Part shown: positions 17,788-26,991 of the stretch, piece by piece
How the letters are laid out: each line of letters opens with the position of its first letter
How positions within the stretch are numbered: the first letter of the stretch is position 1
NCBI GenBank assembly: GCA_016223245.1
Contig: JACRPL010000023.1
Location: 1-64,000, forward strand
Length of the DNA: 64,000 nt
Reading direction: 5' to 3'
Source of the DNA: Candidatus Saganbacteria bacterium
Lineage (GTDB): Bacteria; Margulisbacteria; WOR-1; XYC2-FULL-46-14; XYC2-FULL-37-10
Program-made: the position numbers and the translations under genes
Notes under the pieces: model-generated
Told to the model about the DNA's origin: nothing
Seen by the model: the letters and a program-made list of their open reading frames with translations, nothing else
Database searches by the model: none

Positions 17788-17796
17788 TGATATAAT
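17788..17796 (+). promoter_or_regulatory. gatC extended -10, leaderless start
   Basis: TGA-TATAAT ends 6 nt before the gatC ATG, with no ribosome site. The element overlaps the edge of the palindromic repeat, so the repeat supplies the upstream part of the promoter. Confidence 0.55.
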
Positions 17797-17802
17797 TTCT
17801 TT

Positions 17803-18081
17803 ATGAAAATCGATGTAGACCACGTTGCAAAACTTGCACGACTTGGGCTTTCAGACATTGAACAGGAAACATTCGGCAAACAATTGGGCGATATATTAAA
17901 ATACGCCGATAATTTAGGGAAGCTTGACCTAAAAGACATCCCCTCCACTTCGCATGCAATACCCATGAAGAATGTCATGCGCGAAGATATTGTTGAAAAG
18001 TGCGAAGACATCAAATCAATACTCGCTAACGGCCCAGAAGTCGAAAATAATATGTTCAAAGTCCCAAGGATTATAGAATAA
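17803..18081 (+). CDS. gatC: Asp/Glu-tRNA amidotransferase subunit C
   Basis: 92 aa, normal length. VDHVAKLARLGLSDIE at the start and the late FKVPRIIE are typical of GatC, the small subunit that wraps GatA and GatB in the amidotransferase making Gln-tRNA(Gln) and/or Asn-tRNA(Asn). It is followed by gatA after a repeat-filled gap. Confidence 0.92.
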   Translation: MKIDVDHVAKLARLGLSDIEQETFGKQLGDILKYADNLGKLDLKDIPSTSHAIPMKNVMREDIVEKCEDIKSILANGPEVENNMFKVPRIIE

Positions 18082-18187
18082 TGACCAAATCCCAATTCCC
18101 AAATCCCAACATGGTATCGCCTTCGGCGATAATTAAATATAATAAAACATTGTTGGTCATTGGTCATTGGTCATTGGAAATTTAATT
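18082..18187. repeat. Interspersed repeat, family B (TGACCAAATCCC ... TTGGTCATTGGTCATTGG)
   Basis: The gatC-gatA gap is built of TGACCAAATCCCAATTCCC-type sequence, a small ATCGCCTTCGGCGAT hairpin, and three tandem TTGGTCA units. The outer arms (TGACCAA / TTGGTCA) are inverted to each other. A fragment with the same ATGACCAAT wording lies inside dapF at 22151-22181. Confidence 0.65.
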
Positions 18188-18189
18188 TT

Positions 18190-19641
18190 ATGCAAACAAA
18201 ATCCTGCCATGAATTAAATAGTTTATTATTAAATAAAGAAATTAGTTCGGTTGAGCTAACCGAAAAAATATTTGACCGAATCGACAAAGTTGAAGGAAAA
18301 GTACAGGCATTCGTCACATTAACTCGCGAAGAAGCAATAAAGCAGGCGAAGGAAGCCGATCTCAAGATTAAAAACAATAAAAGTGTAACACCTCTAACCG
18401 GAATTCCGATCGCTATCAAAGATAACATGTGTACAAAAGGAATTTTGACAACTTGTTCGTCCAAGATCCTTGATAATTATATTGCCCCTTACGATGCGAC
18501 AGTCGTTACAAAACTGAAAGAAGCAGGAACGATTATAATCGGCAAAACCAATATGGATGAATTCGCAATGGGCTCATCAACCGAGAATTCGGGGCTTCAC
18601 AAGACATTTAATCCTTGGAATCTTGAAACTGTCCCCGGCGGATCATCAGGGGGATCTGCGGCTGCGGTTGCGTCGGGAGAATCGGTTGCGGCAACGGGAT
18701 CTGATACCGGTGGATCGATCAGACAGCCGGCATCGTTTTGCGGCGTTGTAGGGTTAAAACCAACCTACGGAAGAGTTTCAAGATACGGGCTTATAGCATT
18801 CGCTTCATCTCTTGATCAAATAGGGCCTATCACAAAAGATGTAACAGATTCGGCGATCATGTTAAATATTATCTCGGGATATGACAAGAAAGATTCAACC
18901 TCGGTCAATAGGCCTGTTCCGGATTATAGAAAAGCATTGATAGATGATGTTAAAGGCTTAAGAATTGGCGTTATAAAAGAACTAATAGGCGAAGGAATTG
19001 ACCCCGAAGTTAAAAAATTCGTAGAAACGGCAATAAATAAATATGATGAATTAGGCGCGAAGATAGTTGGCGTATCGATGCCTTCGTTTGAATATGCCGT
19101 AACAACTTATTATTTAATAGCTCCCGCAGAGGCCAGCTCAAACCTCGCCCGCTTTGATGGCGTCAAATTCGGACATAGAGCCAAAGAAGCAAAGGACCTA
19201 TTGACCATGTATTACAATACCCGCCGCGAAGGCTTTGGGCCCGAAGTTAAACGAAGAATAATGCTCGGCACTTATGCCCTATCGGCAGGATATTACGATG
19301 CTTACTATCTAAAAGCTCTCAAAATCAGGACTTTGATCAAACAAGATTACGACAAAGCATTTGAAAAATGCGATGTTCTCGTTTCGGCAACATCGCCAAC
19401 CGTTGCTTTTAACATCGGTGAAAAAGCGGATGACCCGCTATCGATGTATCTATCGGATATCGCGACAATTCCCGTAAACCTGGCTGGACTTCCCGCAATT
19501 TCTATCCCTTGCGGATTAAGTAAAGGGTTACCGGTCGGATTACAGATCACGGGAAAAGCTTTTGGCGAAGAAACACTTCTCCGAACTGCATATACTTTTG
19601 AACAAAATACCAATTGGCATGAAGGAAAGCCAAATCTATGA
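18190..19641 (+). CDS. gatA: Asp/Glu-tRNA amidotransferase subunit A
   Basis: 483 aa. It is an amidase-signature enzyme that frees ammonia from glutamine. The catalytic Lys is in GIPIAIKDN and the Ser-cis-Ser pair in [15 protein letters not shown] and [14 protein letters not shown]. The ATG at 18190 is chosen; an in-frame start 10 codons upstream would only add residues encoded by the TTGGTCATTGG repeat. It overlaps gatB by 4 nt (ATGA). Confidence 0.95.
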   Translation: MQTKSCHELNSLLLNKEISSVELTEKIFDRIDKVEGKVQAFVTLTREEAIKQAKEADLKIKNNKSVTPLTGIPIAIKDNMCTKGILTTCSSKILDNYIAPYDATVVTKLKEAGTIIIGKTNMDEFAMGSSTENSGLHKTFNPWNLETVPGGSSGGSAAAVASGESVAATGSDTGGSIRQPASFCGVVGLKPTYGRVSRYGLIAFASSLDQIGPITKDVTDSAIMLNIISGYDKKDSTSVNRPVPDYRKALIDDVKGLRIGVIKELIGEGIDPEVKKFVETAINKYDELGAKIVGVSMPSFEYAVTTYYLIAPAEASSNLARFDGVKFGHRAKEAKDLLTMYYNTRREGFGPEVKRRIMLGTYALSAGYYDAYYLKALKIRTLIKQDYDKAFEKCDVLVSATSPTVAFNIGEKADDPLSMYLSDIATIPVNLAGLPAISIPCGLSKGLPVGLQITGKAFGEETLLRTAYTFEQNTNWHEGKPNL

Positions 19642-21086
19642 GCAAATACGAAACTGTTATAGGGCTTGAGGTCCACGCCCAGCTAAAAACTAACAGCAAA
19701 ATGTTCTGCGGATGCGCAAATCACTTTGGAGACGCGCCAAACACAAATATTTGCCCTGTTTGCACTGGCCAACCTGGCGTATTACCCGTTATCAACAAAA
19801 AAGCGATCGAGCTTGCCATAAAAACAGCACTTGCGCTTAATTGCAGGATAAATAAAAGTTCGATATTTGCAAGAAAACAATATTTTTATCCCGATCTTCC
19901 GAAAGATTTCCAAATATCACAATTTGACCTGCCTTTGGCCGAACACGGGAAGATCACAATTGAAGTTAATGATGTAAAAAAAGAGATAGGAATTACAAGA
20001 ATACATCTTGAAGAAGATGCTGGGAAGCTTGTGCATGTAGGAGCCGCAAGAATAATGGGATCGGATTACAGTTTGGCCGATTACAACCGCGCGGCAACCC
20101 CTCTTATGGAAATAGTAAGCGAACCGGATCTTAGAACTCCGGAAGGTGCGAAAGCATATATGGAAGCACTTGCCCATATTTTGGAATATATAGATGTCTG
20201 CGATGCCAAAATGGAAGAAGGATCACTTCGATGCGATGCAAATATTTCAATTAGACTGCATGGAGCGCCAAAATTTGGGACAAAGACCGAAGTTAAGAAT
20301 ATGAACTCTTTTAAGGCTGTTATGAAAGCCCTCTCCGCCGAAGAAAAAAGGCACAGGGAAGTAGTTGAAGAAGGCGGTACAATTATCCAAGAAACCCGCT
20401 TCTATGACGACGAGACCGAAACCACGTCCGGTATGCGCAGCAAAGAACACAGCCACGATTACAGGTATTTTCCTGAACCTGATTTGGTACCGATCGAACC
20501 GGAACAAGCGTGGATCGAAGAAATAAGAAAAACTTTGGGAGAGTTGCCCGAAGCGCGAGAGAAAAAATTCGTTGGCGAATATGGTATAGCCCCCGAAACA
20601 AGCAAGATACTTATTTCCGACAAAAATATGTCCGATTACTTCGAAGAGACTATAAAACATTATGATAAACCAAAAATTGCCGCGAATTGGATCGTTGGAG
20701 ATATTACTGCATTCTTAAAAGAAGCTAAATTATCGATCAAAGAATTATCTTTTACGCCCGAAAATCTGGCAAACCTATTAAAATTGATCGACGGCGGAAA
20801 GTTAAGCTCATCAATGGCAAAAACAGTGCTAATTGAAGCGCTAAAAACCGGCAAGACTGTCGAAGATATTATTAAAGAACAGGGATTGAGCCAAATATCT
20901 GATGAATCCGAGCTTCAAAAGATCGCTCAAGATATAATAAATAATAATCCTAAACAAGTTGAACAATTCAAGACCGGAAAAGAAGCAGTCCTAATGTTTT
21001 TTGTGGGACAGATCATGAAGGCGACAAAAGGCCGAGCAAATCCCGACACTGTGCAGAAGATCTTGAAAGACGAGCTTTCAAAATAA
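19638..21086 (+). CDS. gatB: Asp/Glu-tRNA amidotransferase subunit B
   Basis: 482 aa, full length. [34 protein letters not shown] and [17 protein letters not shown] are GatB hallmarks; the YqeY-like tail domain runs to the end. GatB activates and amidates the misacylated tRNA. The next gene starts on the last base of its stop codon. Confidence 0.95.
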   Translation: MSKYETVIGLEVHAQLKTNSKMFCGCANHFGDAPNTNICPVCTGQPGVLPVINKKAIELAIKTALALNCRINKSSIFARKQYFYPDLPKDFQISQFDLPLAEHGKITIEVNDVKKEIGITRIHLEEDAGKLVHVGAARIMGSDYSLADYNRAATPLMEIVSEPDLRTPEGAKAYMEALAHILEYIDVCDAKMEEGSLRCDANISIRLHGAPKFGTKTEVKNMNSFKAVMKALSAEEKRHREVVEEGGTIIQETRFYDDETETTSGMRSKEHSHDYRYFPEPDLVPIEPEQAWIEEIRKTLGELPEAREKKFVGEYGIAPETSKILISDKNMSDYFEETIKHYDKPKIAANWIVGDITAFLKEAKLSIKELSFTPENLANLLKLIDGGKLSSSMAKTVLIEALKTGKTVEDIIKEQGLSQISDESELQKIAQDIINNNPKQVEQFKTGKEAVLMFFVGQIMKATKGRANPDTVQKILKDELSK

Positions 21087-21760
21087 TGCAAGACATCTCA
21101 TACACTCTCGATAATACTCTTTATCTAAACATAACTAACCGCTGCACGAACGCGTGTTTTTTCTGCATTCGCTATAAGACCCATAAATTCCACGGTAAAT
21201 ATTCTCTATGGCTCGAACGCGAACCATTAACAGATGATGTCATAAAAGCTATCGGAGATCCGAATCAATATGACCAGATCGTCTTCTGCGGCTACGGCGA
21301 ATCTTTGATAAGACTCAATGCCGTAAAAGAAATATGCAGTTGGATAAAATCACAATCTTCAACTCGCCCCCTATCCCCCTCTCTTAATAAGAGAGGGGGA
21401 AACCCGAGCATAGCGAGGGAGGGGGTGAGTTTAAGAGTCGACACCAACGGTCAGATGAACCTATTTTACGGAAGGAATATATTGCCCGAGCTAAAAGGTC
21501 TGATCGATATCATGTCCATATCGCTAAACACCGAGAAAGCGGAATCATATAACGCGATCTGTAATTCATTTTTTGGGCTCAAAGCTTATGGCGAAGTACT
21601 TAGTTTTATTAAAGAGGCCAAGAAATATATCCCCTATGTCGAAGCAAGCGTTGTTAATTTGCCAAATCAAGTCAATATCGAGGAAGCTAAAAAGATCGCA
21701 GAAGACATAGGCGTTAAATTAAGAGTGAGAACTTACTACGAGGAAAAATACGTTCCTTAG
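21086..21760 (+). CDS. Radical SAM protein of the TatD-associated type, with an in-frame palindrome
   Basis: 224 aa. NRCTNACFFC gives the C-x3-C-x2-C motif that binds the 4Fe-4S cluster, and CGYGESLIRL corresponds to the SAM-contacting GGE region. The layout resembles the small radical SAM proteins usually found next to tatD; the reaction is unknown. About 22 residues (RPLSPSLNKRGGNPSIAREG) in the middle are encoded by a family-A palindrome and interrupt the step from KSQSS to LRVDTNG. The repeat keeps the frame, so the protein may still fold. It is translationally linked to gatB (TAATG). Confidence 0.8.
   Translation: MQDISYTLDNTLYLNITNRCTNACFFCIRYKTHKFHGKYSLWLEREPLTDDVIKAIGDPNQYDQIVFCGYGESLIRLNAVKEICSWIKSQSSTRPLSPSLNKRGGNPSIAREGVSLRVDTNGQMNLFYGRNILPELKGLIDIMSISLNTEKAESYNAICNSFFGLKAYGEVLSFIKEAKKYIPYVEASVVNLPNQVNIEEAKKIAEDIGVKLRVRTYYEEKYVP
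21366..21428. repeat. Family A palindrome inside a coding sequence
   Basis: GCCCCCTATCCCCCTCTC, TTAATAA, GAGAGGGGGAAACCC, then GAGCATAGCGAGGGAGGGGGTGAG. The central CCCCCTCTCTT/AAGAGAGGGGG arms form a perfect stem. It lies wholly within the radical SAM gene and preserves its frame. Confidence 0.75.
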
Positions 21761-22569
21761 ATGGAATAGCTCCCTTCGAAGACTTTTTCTGCCGGTCCGC
21801 GCATGATAATATGGTTGTCTGATGCCTGCCATTCGATATCCAGATTCCCACCAGGAAGTTTAACCAATACTTTTCTTCCGGTTTTTTTAAGAAGTACAGC
21901 CGCGGCAACTAAAGCGCAGGCACCGGTTCCACATGCCAATGTTTCGCCTGCCCCGCGCTCCCAAACTTTTAGCTCTATTTCATGGTCGTTAATAATTCGC
22001 GCAAATTCAACATTTGTTTTATTTGGGAAATGCGGATGGTTTTCGATTTGAGGACCTATCTCAGAAATATTAACTTTTGCAAAATCATCCACAAAATTTA
22101 CTGCATGCGGATTTCCTATAGATACTGAATAGATTTCAATAGCTCCATAATTTGTCATTTGTAATTTGACATTGGTCATTTCCGAAGGTATCCCCATGTC
22201 AACCTCGGCGCCAACAACGACGCCTTTTTCTAAAATAACAGCCGGGACAATGATGCCTGCTTTTGTTTCAACGGAAATCACTTCTTCTTTTAATTTATCG
22301 ACCTCAAAAACATATTTCGCGAAACATCTGATGCCATTCCCGCACATTTCGGGCTCCGACCCGTCGGAATTAATTATTTGCATTCTGTAATGGGCTTTCG
22401 TAGACGGCCAAACAATTATCAATCCGTCAGCCCCAACTCCAAAATGCCGGTCGCAAATATCGACCGCCAATGCGTGAAGATCGACCTTTGAAAGGTCGGT
22501 TTTTCTCGAATCAATGACCACAAAATCATTGCCAAGCCCCTGGTATTTAATAAAACTTATTGTATCCAT
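21757..22569 (-). CDS. dapF: Diaminopimelate epimerase
   Basis: 270 aa. It converts LL- to meso-diaminopimelate for lysine and peptidoglycan. Both catalytic cysteines are visible, in EMCGNGIRCFAKY and LACGTGACALV. The ATG at 22569 is chosen because GAGG lies 6 nt upstream and the protein then begins MDTISFIKYQGLGNDF as usual; a longer reading to 22644 only translates the palindrome between queD and dapF. An internal stretch EMTNVKLQMTN is encoded by a family-B repeat fragment and fills a surface loop before SIGNPHAVNFV. Confidence 0.93.
   Translation of the reverse strand: MDTISFIKYQGLGNDFVVIDSRKTDLSKVDLHALAVDICDRHFGVGADGLIIVWPSTKAHYRMQIINSDGSEPEMCGNGIRCFAKYVFEVDKLKEEVISVETKAGIIVPAVILEKGVVVGAEVDMGIPSEMTNVKLQMTNYGAIEIYSVSIGNPHAVNFVDDFAKVNISEIGPQIENHPHFPNKTNVEFARIINDHEIELKVWERGAGETLACGTGACALVAAAVLLKKTGRKVLVKLPGGNLDIEWQASDNHIIMRGPAEKVFEGSYSI
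22151..22181. repeat. Family B repeat fragment inside dapF
   Basis: On the coding strand it reads AATGACCAATGTCAAATTAC followed by AAATGACAAA. It matches the TGACCAA wording of the gatC-gatA repeat and encodes EMTNVKLQMTN in frame. Confidence 0.6.
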
Positions 22570-22576
22570 ATTAACC

Positions 22577-22993
22577 TCACATACCCCCTCTTCCGCTTCG
22601 CTCCATCTCCCCATTGATAAGGGGGAGATTATAGAGGGGGTCAAAATAACTAGCGCAAGTTGAAGACGATTCCCAAACTGTCACTTTATTTAATTCTTTA
22701 ATATCCCTTTTAAGTTCATTAAATACCACTTTAGCTATATTTTCGCTCGAGGGATTGTCAATTTTAAATTCCGATATCTCGCATAAGTCCTTATGGTCGA
22801 AGCGATCCAAGATATTTTTCAGTAATCTCTTGATCTCATGGAAATCCATCATTATCCCGATATCATTAAGCTTTGCGCCCGCAATAAACGCCTGGATACG
22901 AAAAGTATGCCCATGCAAATTCTCGCATTTGCCTTTGTATCCCCGCAATGCGTGAGCCGCGGCGAACGTATCTTCTACCATCAATTCATACAT
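22577..22993 (-). CDS. queD: 6-carboxytetrahydropterin synthase QueD
   Basis: 138 aa. It makes 6-carboxytetrahydropterin from 7,8-dihydroneopterin triphosphate on the way to queuosine. Zinc-binding His residues are in AAAHAL and NLHGH, the catalytic Cys is in KCENLHGH, and WESSSTCASY is the usual C-terminal block. Family members normally end there; here about 20 more residues (FDPLYNLPLINGEMERSGRG) are read from the palindrome at 22581-22641, which also supplies the stop. The start is leaderless: TATAAT ends 6 nt before the ATG. Confidence 0.9.
   Translation of the reverse strand: MYELMVEDTFAAAHALRGYKGKCENLHGHTFRIQAFIAGAKLNDIGIMMDFHEIKRLLKNILDRFDHKDLCEISEFKIDNPSSENIAKVVFNELKRDIKELNKVTVWESSSTCASYFDPLYNLPLINGEMERSGRGGM
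22581..22641. repeat. Family A palindrome between queD and dapF
   Basis: ATACCCCCTCTTCCGCTTCGC, CTCCCCATTGATAAGGGGGAG and ATAGAGGGGGT. It encodes the extra C-terminus of QueD, and its edge abuts the dapF ribosome site. Confidence 0.75.
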
Positions 22994-22999
22994 GATATA

Positions 23000-23007
23000 A
23001 TTATACT
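23000..23007. promoter_or_regulatory. Overlapping divergent -10 elements of queD and glgP
   Basis: Only 21 bp separate the two start codons. TATAAT for queD (minus strand, 23005-23000) lies 6 nt before its ATG, and TATACT for glgP (plus strand, 23002-23007) lies 7 nt before its ATG. The two -10 boxes overlap, so polymerase could serve only one direction at a time. Confidence 0.5.
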
Positions 23008-23014
23008 ATAAATA

Positions 23015-24970
23015 ATGGATGAAAAAATCATAAAACTTACTTGCGCAGATCCTGCCGACCACCGCTTGAACGACGATATTACGGAAACTGAATATTTTGG
23101 ATATCCGTTAGAATCAATTATTAATGCCGAAGAAAGATTGGCCAACAAAGAAAACCGTTCGATCGCGTATTTCTCGATGGAATTCGGTCTGGCGCCCAGT
23201 ATTTACAATAAATTGGAAAGTAAGCATCCGATCCATGAACTTAACAGGATCAAAAAGCACGAAATATTCTCAAACCTCAAAGATATGGATTATTACCATT
23301 CTTTCCTTTTCGAAGAGCTCCTGGACCTTCCAATTTACAGCGGCGGTTTGGGCGTCCTTGCTGGAGATGCCCTAAAATCTTGCGCAGACCTCAATTTATC
23401 CGTGGCTGGAGTCGGGATATTATGGAATAAAGGATATTTTAAGCAAAATTTTTGGTTCAAATACGGCCAAGTCCCCGAAGAACTGCAATGGGACCCAAAA
23501 ACTTATCCCGGACTCGTCCCGCTTGATAAGTATATTACGATCCCTCTTGGCAAGTTCGGCCTCAAATTAAAGCTTTGGAAATATTACGTTTACAGCTGGG
23601 ACAAAAAGAACGTAGTTCCGCTTGTTTTGATGGACGCTAACCTTCCAGAGAATCCTGATAACTTCAAAAGGCTGACAGACCAGCTTTATCGCGCAGATTA
23701 TCCTTTGATAAAGATTGCCCAAAGGGCATTGCTCGGTATTGCGGGGATCAAAGCTCTTGATGCGCTAGGTTATTCGATCGATCTTTATCATTTGAACGAA
23801 GGCCATGCGGCACTTGCGTACCTTGAAGCAAAAAAGCCTCTCGCGTATACATGCCATACCCCCGTTGAAGCTGGGCACGACCGCTTCCATAAATCCGATC
23901 TTTTGAAACTTTTATCCGAGGATGAAGTATCGAAGATAATGGCGACGCCGGCGGCTGAAGGCGATATAGCTAATTTCACAAAACTTGCCATGAGTACAGC
24001 GTCTTACGTGAACACGGTAGCTCAAAAACATGGCGAAGTGACCAGGATACAATTCCCAGATTTCCGGGATAAAATATTCAGCATTACAAACGGCGTACAC
24101 ACCCCCACTTGGATGTCTAAATCGATTGCAGAAGTTTTGGATAAATACCAAGACAAGATCGGCCCCTGGAGACAAGATCCCGACAACCTGAAAAATGTCG
24201 TAAATCTAAAAGATAACCAACACTTCAAATTCGACCTATGGAATGCCCACCAGCATAACAAGAAGAATTTATGTAAAGTCCTAAAATATTGGCTGCTCGA
24301 TGAATCCGTATTCACCGTTTGCTGGGCCAGAAGAATTGCTCCTTATAAAAGGCCAAGCCTGATCCTGCATAATCTGGAAAGGATCATCAATATCGCAAAA
24401 ACCGTAGGTCCAATGCAGATAATACTTGCCGGAAAGGCGCATCCGTCCGACAACATGGGATCGACCCATATTAGAGAAATATTAAATAAGATAGATGCGC
24501 TGACAGAAAAGAGAGATATTCTAAAGGTCTTGTTCCTGGAAAATTATGATACATATATTTCAAAACTGCTTGCTTCATCTGTCGATGTTTGGCTAAATAA
24601 CCCGCTTCCGCCTTTTGAAGCGTCGGGGACATCAGGAATGAAAGCTATCGCGAATGGTGTTCTTCAGCTTAGCACCAAAGACGGTTGGGTAGTTGAAGCG
24701 GCGGAAATGGGCCTTGGCCGGATCTTTGGATACTTCCCCAAGGAAGGCGAGCTTGGAAGCGAATACGATTATCATCTCGCGGAAGATTCCGACGCGTTAT
24801 GCCAAAGCTTGGAAGAGATGGCGGGGCTTTACAACTGCACGATATATGAAAAAGATTTCTTTTATAAGTCGGAATGGATTGACATGATGATAAACTGCAT
24901 CGCGGCAGCTTCTTTCTTTAATACGAACAGGATGATATCCGAATATAACGCGAAGATCTGGAAATTATAG
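23015..24970 (+). CDS. glgP: Alpha-glucan phosphorylase
   Basis: 651 aa, the short GlgP type that lacks the N-terminal region of glycogen phosphorylases of about 800 aa. It releases glucose 1-phosphate from storage alpha-glucan. Landmarks are IAYFSMEFGL, YSGGLGVLAGD, HLNEGHAAL and the PLP-lysine segment EASGTSGMKAIANG. It stands alone, divergent from queD and converging on murI with a 6-nt overlap. No other glycogen genes are visible nearby. Confidence 0.93.
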   Translation: MDEKIIKLTCADPADHRLNDDITETEYFGYPLESIINAEERLANKENRSIAYFSMEFGLAPSIYNKLESKHPIHELNRIKKHEIFSNLKDMDYYHSFLFEELLDLPIYSGGLGVLAGDALKSCADLNLSVAGVGILWNKGYFKQNFWFKYGQVPEELQWDPKTYPGLVPLDKYITIPLGKFGLKLKLWKYYVYSWDKKNVVPLVLMDANLPENPDNFKRLTDQLYRADYPLIKIAQRALLGIAGIKALDALGYSIDLYHLNEGHAALAYLEAKKPLAYTCHTPVEAGHDRFHKSDLLKLLSEDEVSKIMATPAAEGDIANFTKLAMSTASYVNTVAQKHGEVTRIQFPDFRDKIFSITNGVHTPTWMSKSIAEVLDKYQDKIGPWRQDPDNLKNVVNLKDNQHFKFDLWNAHQHNKKNLCKVLKYWLLDESVFTVCWARRIAPYKRPSLILHNLERIINIAKTVGPMQIILAGKAHPSDNMGSTHIREILNKIDALTEKRDILKVLFLENYDTYISKLLASSVDVWLNNPLPPFEASGTSGMKAIANGVLQLSTKDGWVVEAAEMGLGRIFGYFPKEGELGSEYDYHLAEDSDALCQSLEEMAGLYNCTIYEKDFFYKSEWIDMMINCIAAASFFNTNRMISEYNAKIWKL

Positions 24971-25840
24971 TTTGATCTGCTTCGCGGAGGCAATAGGCCT
25001 TGAAAAAAGCTTGTTCCCCAACTCCAAAAATTGTTCAACTTTCCCGGTAACCAAATAACTATACTTCGCCTTATGATTTTTACTGTTCAATAATTGGTGT
25101 TTCCCCAAAACTTCCATCAATTCGTTGGCTGCATATTCTGATGGATCAACAAGCGCAACATTTGGACCGGCTATGCTTGATAAGACCTTAACCAAGTGCG
25201 GATAATGCGTACATCCGAGGATCAAAGTATCGATCCCTTCTTTTAATAGCGGCTTTAAGTATTCGACCGCAATTTTTCTTGTCTCATCGGTCTCGATAAA
25301 TCCCCCCTCGATCATTGGGACAAACAAGGGGCATGGAGAGCTTAAGACCTTTGCGGTATCTTTTAACTCATGGATCGTTCCTTCATAGGCTTTGGAATTA
25401 ATGGTCGCAAGAGTCGCTATGACCCCTATCTTTTGGTTATGCGTCTTATCAAGCGCGGCCTTTGCTCCCGGCCTTATAAGGGATATTATCGGGAATTTAT
25501 ACTTCTCTTTTAGCACAGGATAAGCGATAGATGAAGATGTCCCGCACGCCATGACAACAGCTTTGACCTTGGCTTTTTCAAAATGATCGAGGATCTCCCT
25601 GTTTATCTTAATTATCTCGTCATCCGGCCTTCCACCGTAAGGAACGCGGGCGGTATCGGCAATATAAATGATATCTTCGTGGGGAAGTAGCCTTGTTATT
25701 TGCGAGAGGACAGATAGCCCGCCGACCCCGGAATCAAAAACGCCTATCGGGGATGCTTTTTCACTCTTCGATCCGTCCTCGATCTTTTTCGAATATGAAA
25801 CCACTTTATCGGATTTAATTTTTTGTATATCGCTATTCAT
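24965..25840 (-). CDS. murI: Glutamate racemase
   Basis: 291 aa. It supplies D-glutamate for peptidoglycan. IGVFDSGVGGLSVL is the N-terminal signature; the two catalytic cysteines are in ACGTSSS and LGCTHYPHL. The first site has Gly where many homologues have Asn (ACNT). About 30 charged residues precede the usual start; no later start codon is evident. The ATG overlaps the stop of the amidase gene (ATGA), so two wall enzymes are translationally coupled. Confidence 0.92.
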   Translation of the reverse strand: MNSDIQKIKSDKVVSYSKKIEDGSKSEKASPIGVFDSGVGGLSVLSQITRLLPHEDIIYIADTARVPYGGRPDDEIIKINREILDHFEKAKVKAVVMACGTSSSIAYPVLKEKYKFPIISLIRPGAKAALDKTHNQKIGVIATLATINSKAYEGTIHELKDTAKVLSSPCPLFVPMIEGGFIETDETRKIAVEYLKPLLKEGIDTLILGCTHYPHLVKVLSSIAGPNVALVDPSEYAANELMEVLGKHQLLNSKNHKAKYSYLVTGKVEQFLELGNKLFSRPIASAKQIKL

Positions 25841-26991
25841 CTTGAAAAATAATTAATTATCCCCCTAGTTACGCTGTCCGCGATCTCCTTTTTAAAGCTT
25901 TTTTTTTGGGCCAGAGCCCCTTCATGCGGATCCGTGATATATACAGGCTCGATCAAGACCGACGGCATTGTCGAATGGTGGATCGTATAGAACATTGCGC
26001 GCCTAACTCCCCTATCCTGCCTCCTCAAATTCAATACCATTTCCTTGTGCACAAGAGATGCCAGCCTAAAGCTCTGCGGGGTGTAATAATACGTTTCGGT
26101 GCCGGATATCGATCTCCCGTCGATCGAATTATAATGCACTCCAATATAAATGTCAGCTTTGGCATTTTCCGTAAAATCGACTATATCCGAAAGATCGTTC
26201 TTAATATCCAATCTCCTGGTCATAAAAACCGAAGCGCCATTTTTCCTTAATTGGTCGGAGATAAGAAAAGCGGTCTTTAATGTCAGGTCTTTTTCCCTAA
26301 TGCCGTTTACTCCAAAAGCTCCGGGATCTTCCCCTCCATGCCCAGGATCAATTACTATCTTCCGCCCCTTCAGGATATTGCTTGTCTTTGCGATCCCGCT
26401 AATGATAGGTTCCAGGACTTCTATTTTTATTGGGTGGCGGGCATCTGCGCGCGTATCTTCGGGACCAGGGTATTTAACGCCCTTGTCTGTGTACATGCAA
26501 GGGATATCTACATCCGAAATCTCTATGAGCACTTCCCCTTTTCCATATAAAGAAGCGATCTCATATTTAACATTCTTTTTTAATTCGATGACAAGTCTTG
26601 CATTATCGCCTTCGGGGCTCGTTGACCTAATAACTTTGATCCTTGAGCTTTTCTTGGGTGCGGTTTCGAATTTGGACGTTTCGGAATCTTTAAAAGTTAA
26701 GACAAGCCTATCAGGGAATGCTTTAATTGTTGGGGTCACATAATCGGACGTATTGACCAATATCTCATCATAATATTTATGCCACTTGATCTCCGCGCTT
26801 TCTATCTTTACGGGCTCGGCAAAGGCAGGAACAATAAATAAAAAGCAGAACAAAACCGCAAGAGCAATAGCCCTCACCCATTTTATTCTTATTTGAAAAC
26901 TATTAGATATTTCCCCTCTCCCACTGGGAGAGGGGTTGATAGAATAAAGTATCGAAACAAAATAGTCGGGTGAGGGTTTAGAAAGTTTCAC
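25837..26991 (-). CDS. N-acetylmuramoyl-L-alanine amidase with AMIN domain
   Basis: 384 aa as given, from a GTG overlapping the upstream gene by 14 nt. A signal peptide core (about residues 40-58, ending PAFA) is followed by an AMIN domain (about 60-165), which targets the divisome or wall, and an Amidase_3 catalytic domain (about 200-384). Zinc ligands are seen in DPGHGG, REKDLT and GVHYNS, with the second Glu in LIEPVYI. About 35 residues before the signal peptide are partly encoded by a palindromic repeat (NPSPSGRGE), so the original start may have been nearer the GTG at 26877. No good ribosome site decides between them. Confidence 0.88.
   Translation of the reverse strand: MKLSKPSPDYFVSILYSINPSPSGRGEISNSFQIRIKWVRAIALAVLFCFLFIVPAFAEPVKIESAEIKWHKYYDEILVNTSDYVTPTIKAFPDRLVLTFKDSETSKFETAPKKSSRIKVIRSTSPEGDNARLVIELKKNVKYEIASLYGKGEVLIEISDVDIPCMYTDKGVKYPGPEDTRADARHPIKIEVLEPIISGIAKTSNILKGRKIVIDPGHGGEDPGAFGVNGIREKDLTLKTAFLISDQLRKNGASVFMTRRLDIKNDLSDIVDFTENAKADIYIGVHYNSIDGRSISGTETYYYTPQSFRLASLVHKEMVLNLRRQDRGVRRAMFYTIHHSTMPSVLIEPVYITDPHEGALAQKKSFKKEIADSVTRGIINYFSR
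26911..26977. repeat. Palindrome variant at the start of the amidase gene
   Basis: A CCCCTCTCCCACTGGGAGAGGGG hairpin is followed about 30 nt later by CGGGTGAGGG. It is a related but distinct form of family A. It occupies the 5' end of the amidase frame, next to the end of the CCA-adding enzyme gene. Confidence 0.65.

Noticed and set aside
25540-25560. MurI active-site change ACGT instead of ACNT as a sign of inactivity
   Set aside because: The catalytic Cys and the second LGCTHYPH site are intact, and Gly at this place is an accepted variant.
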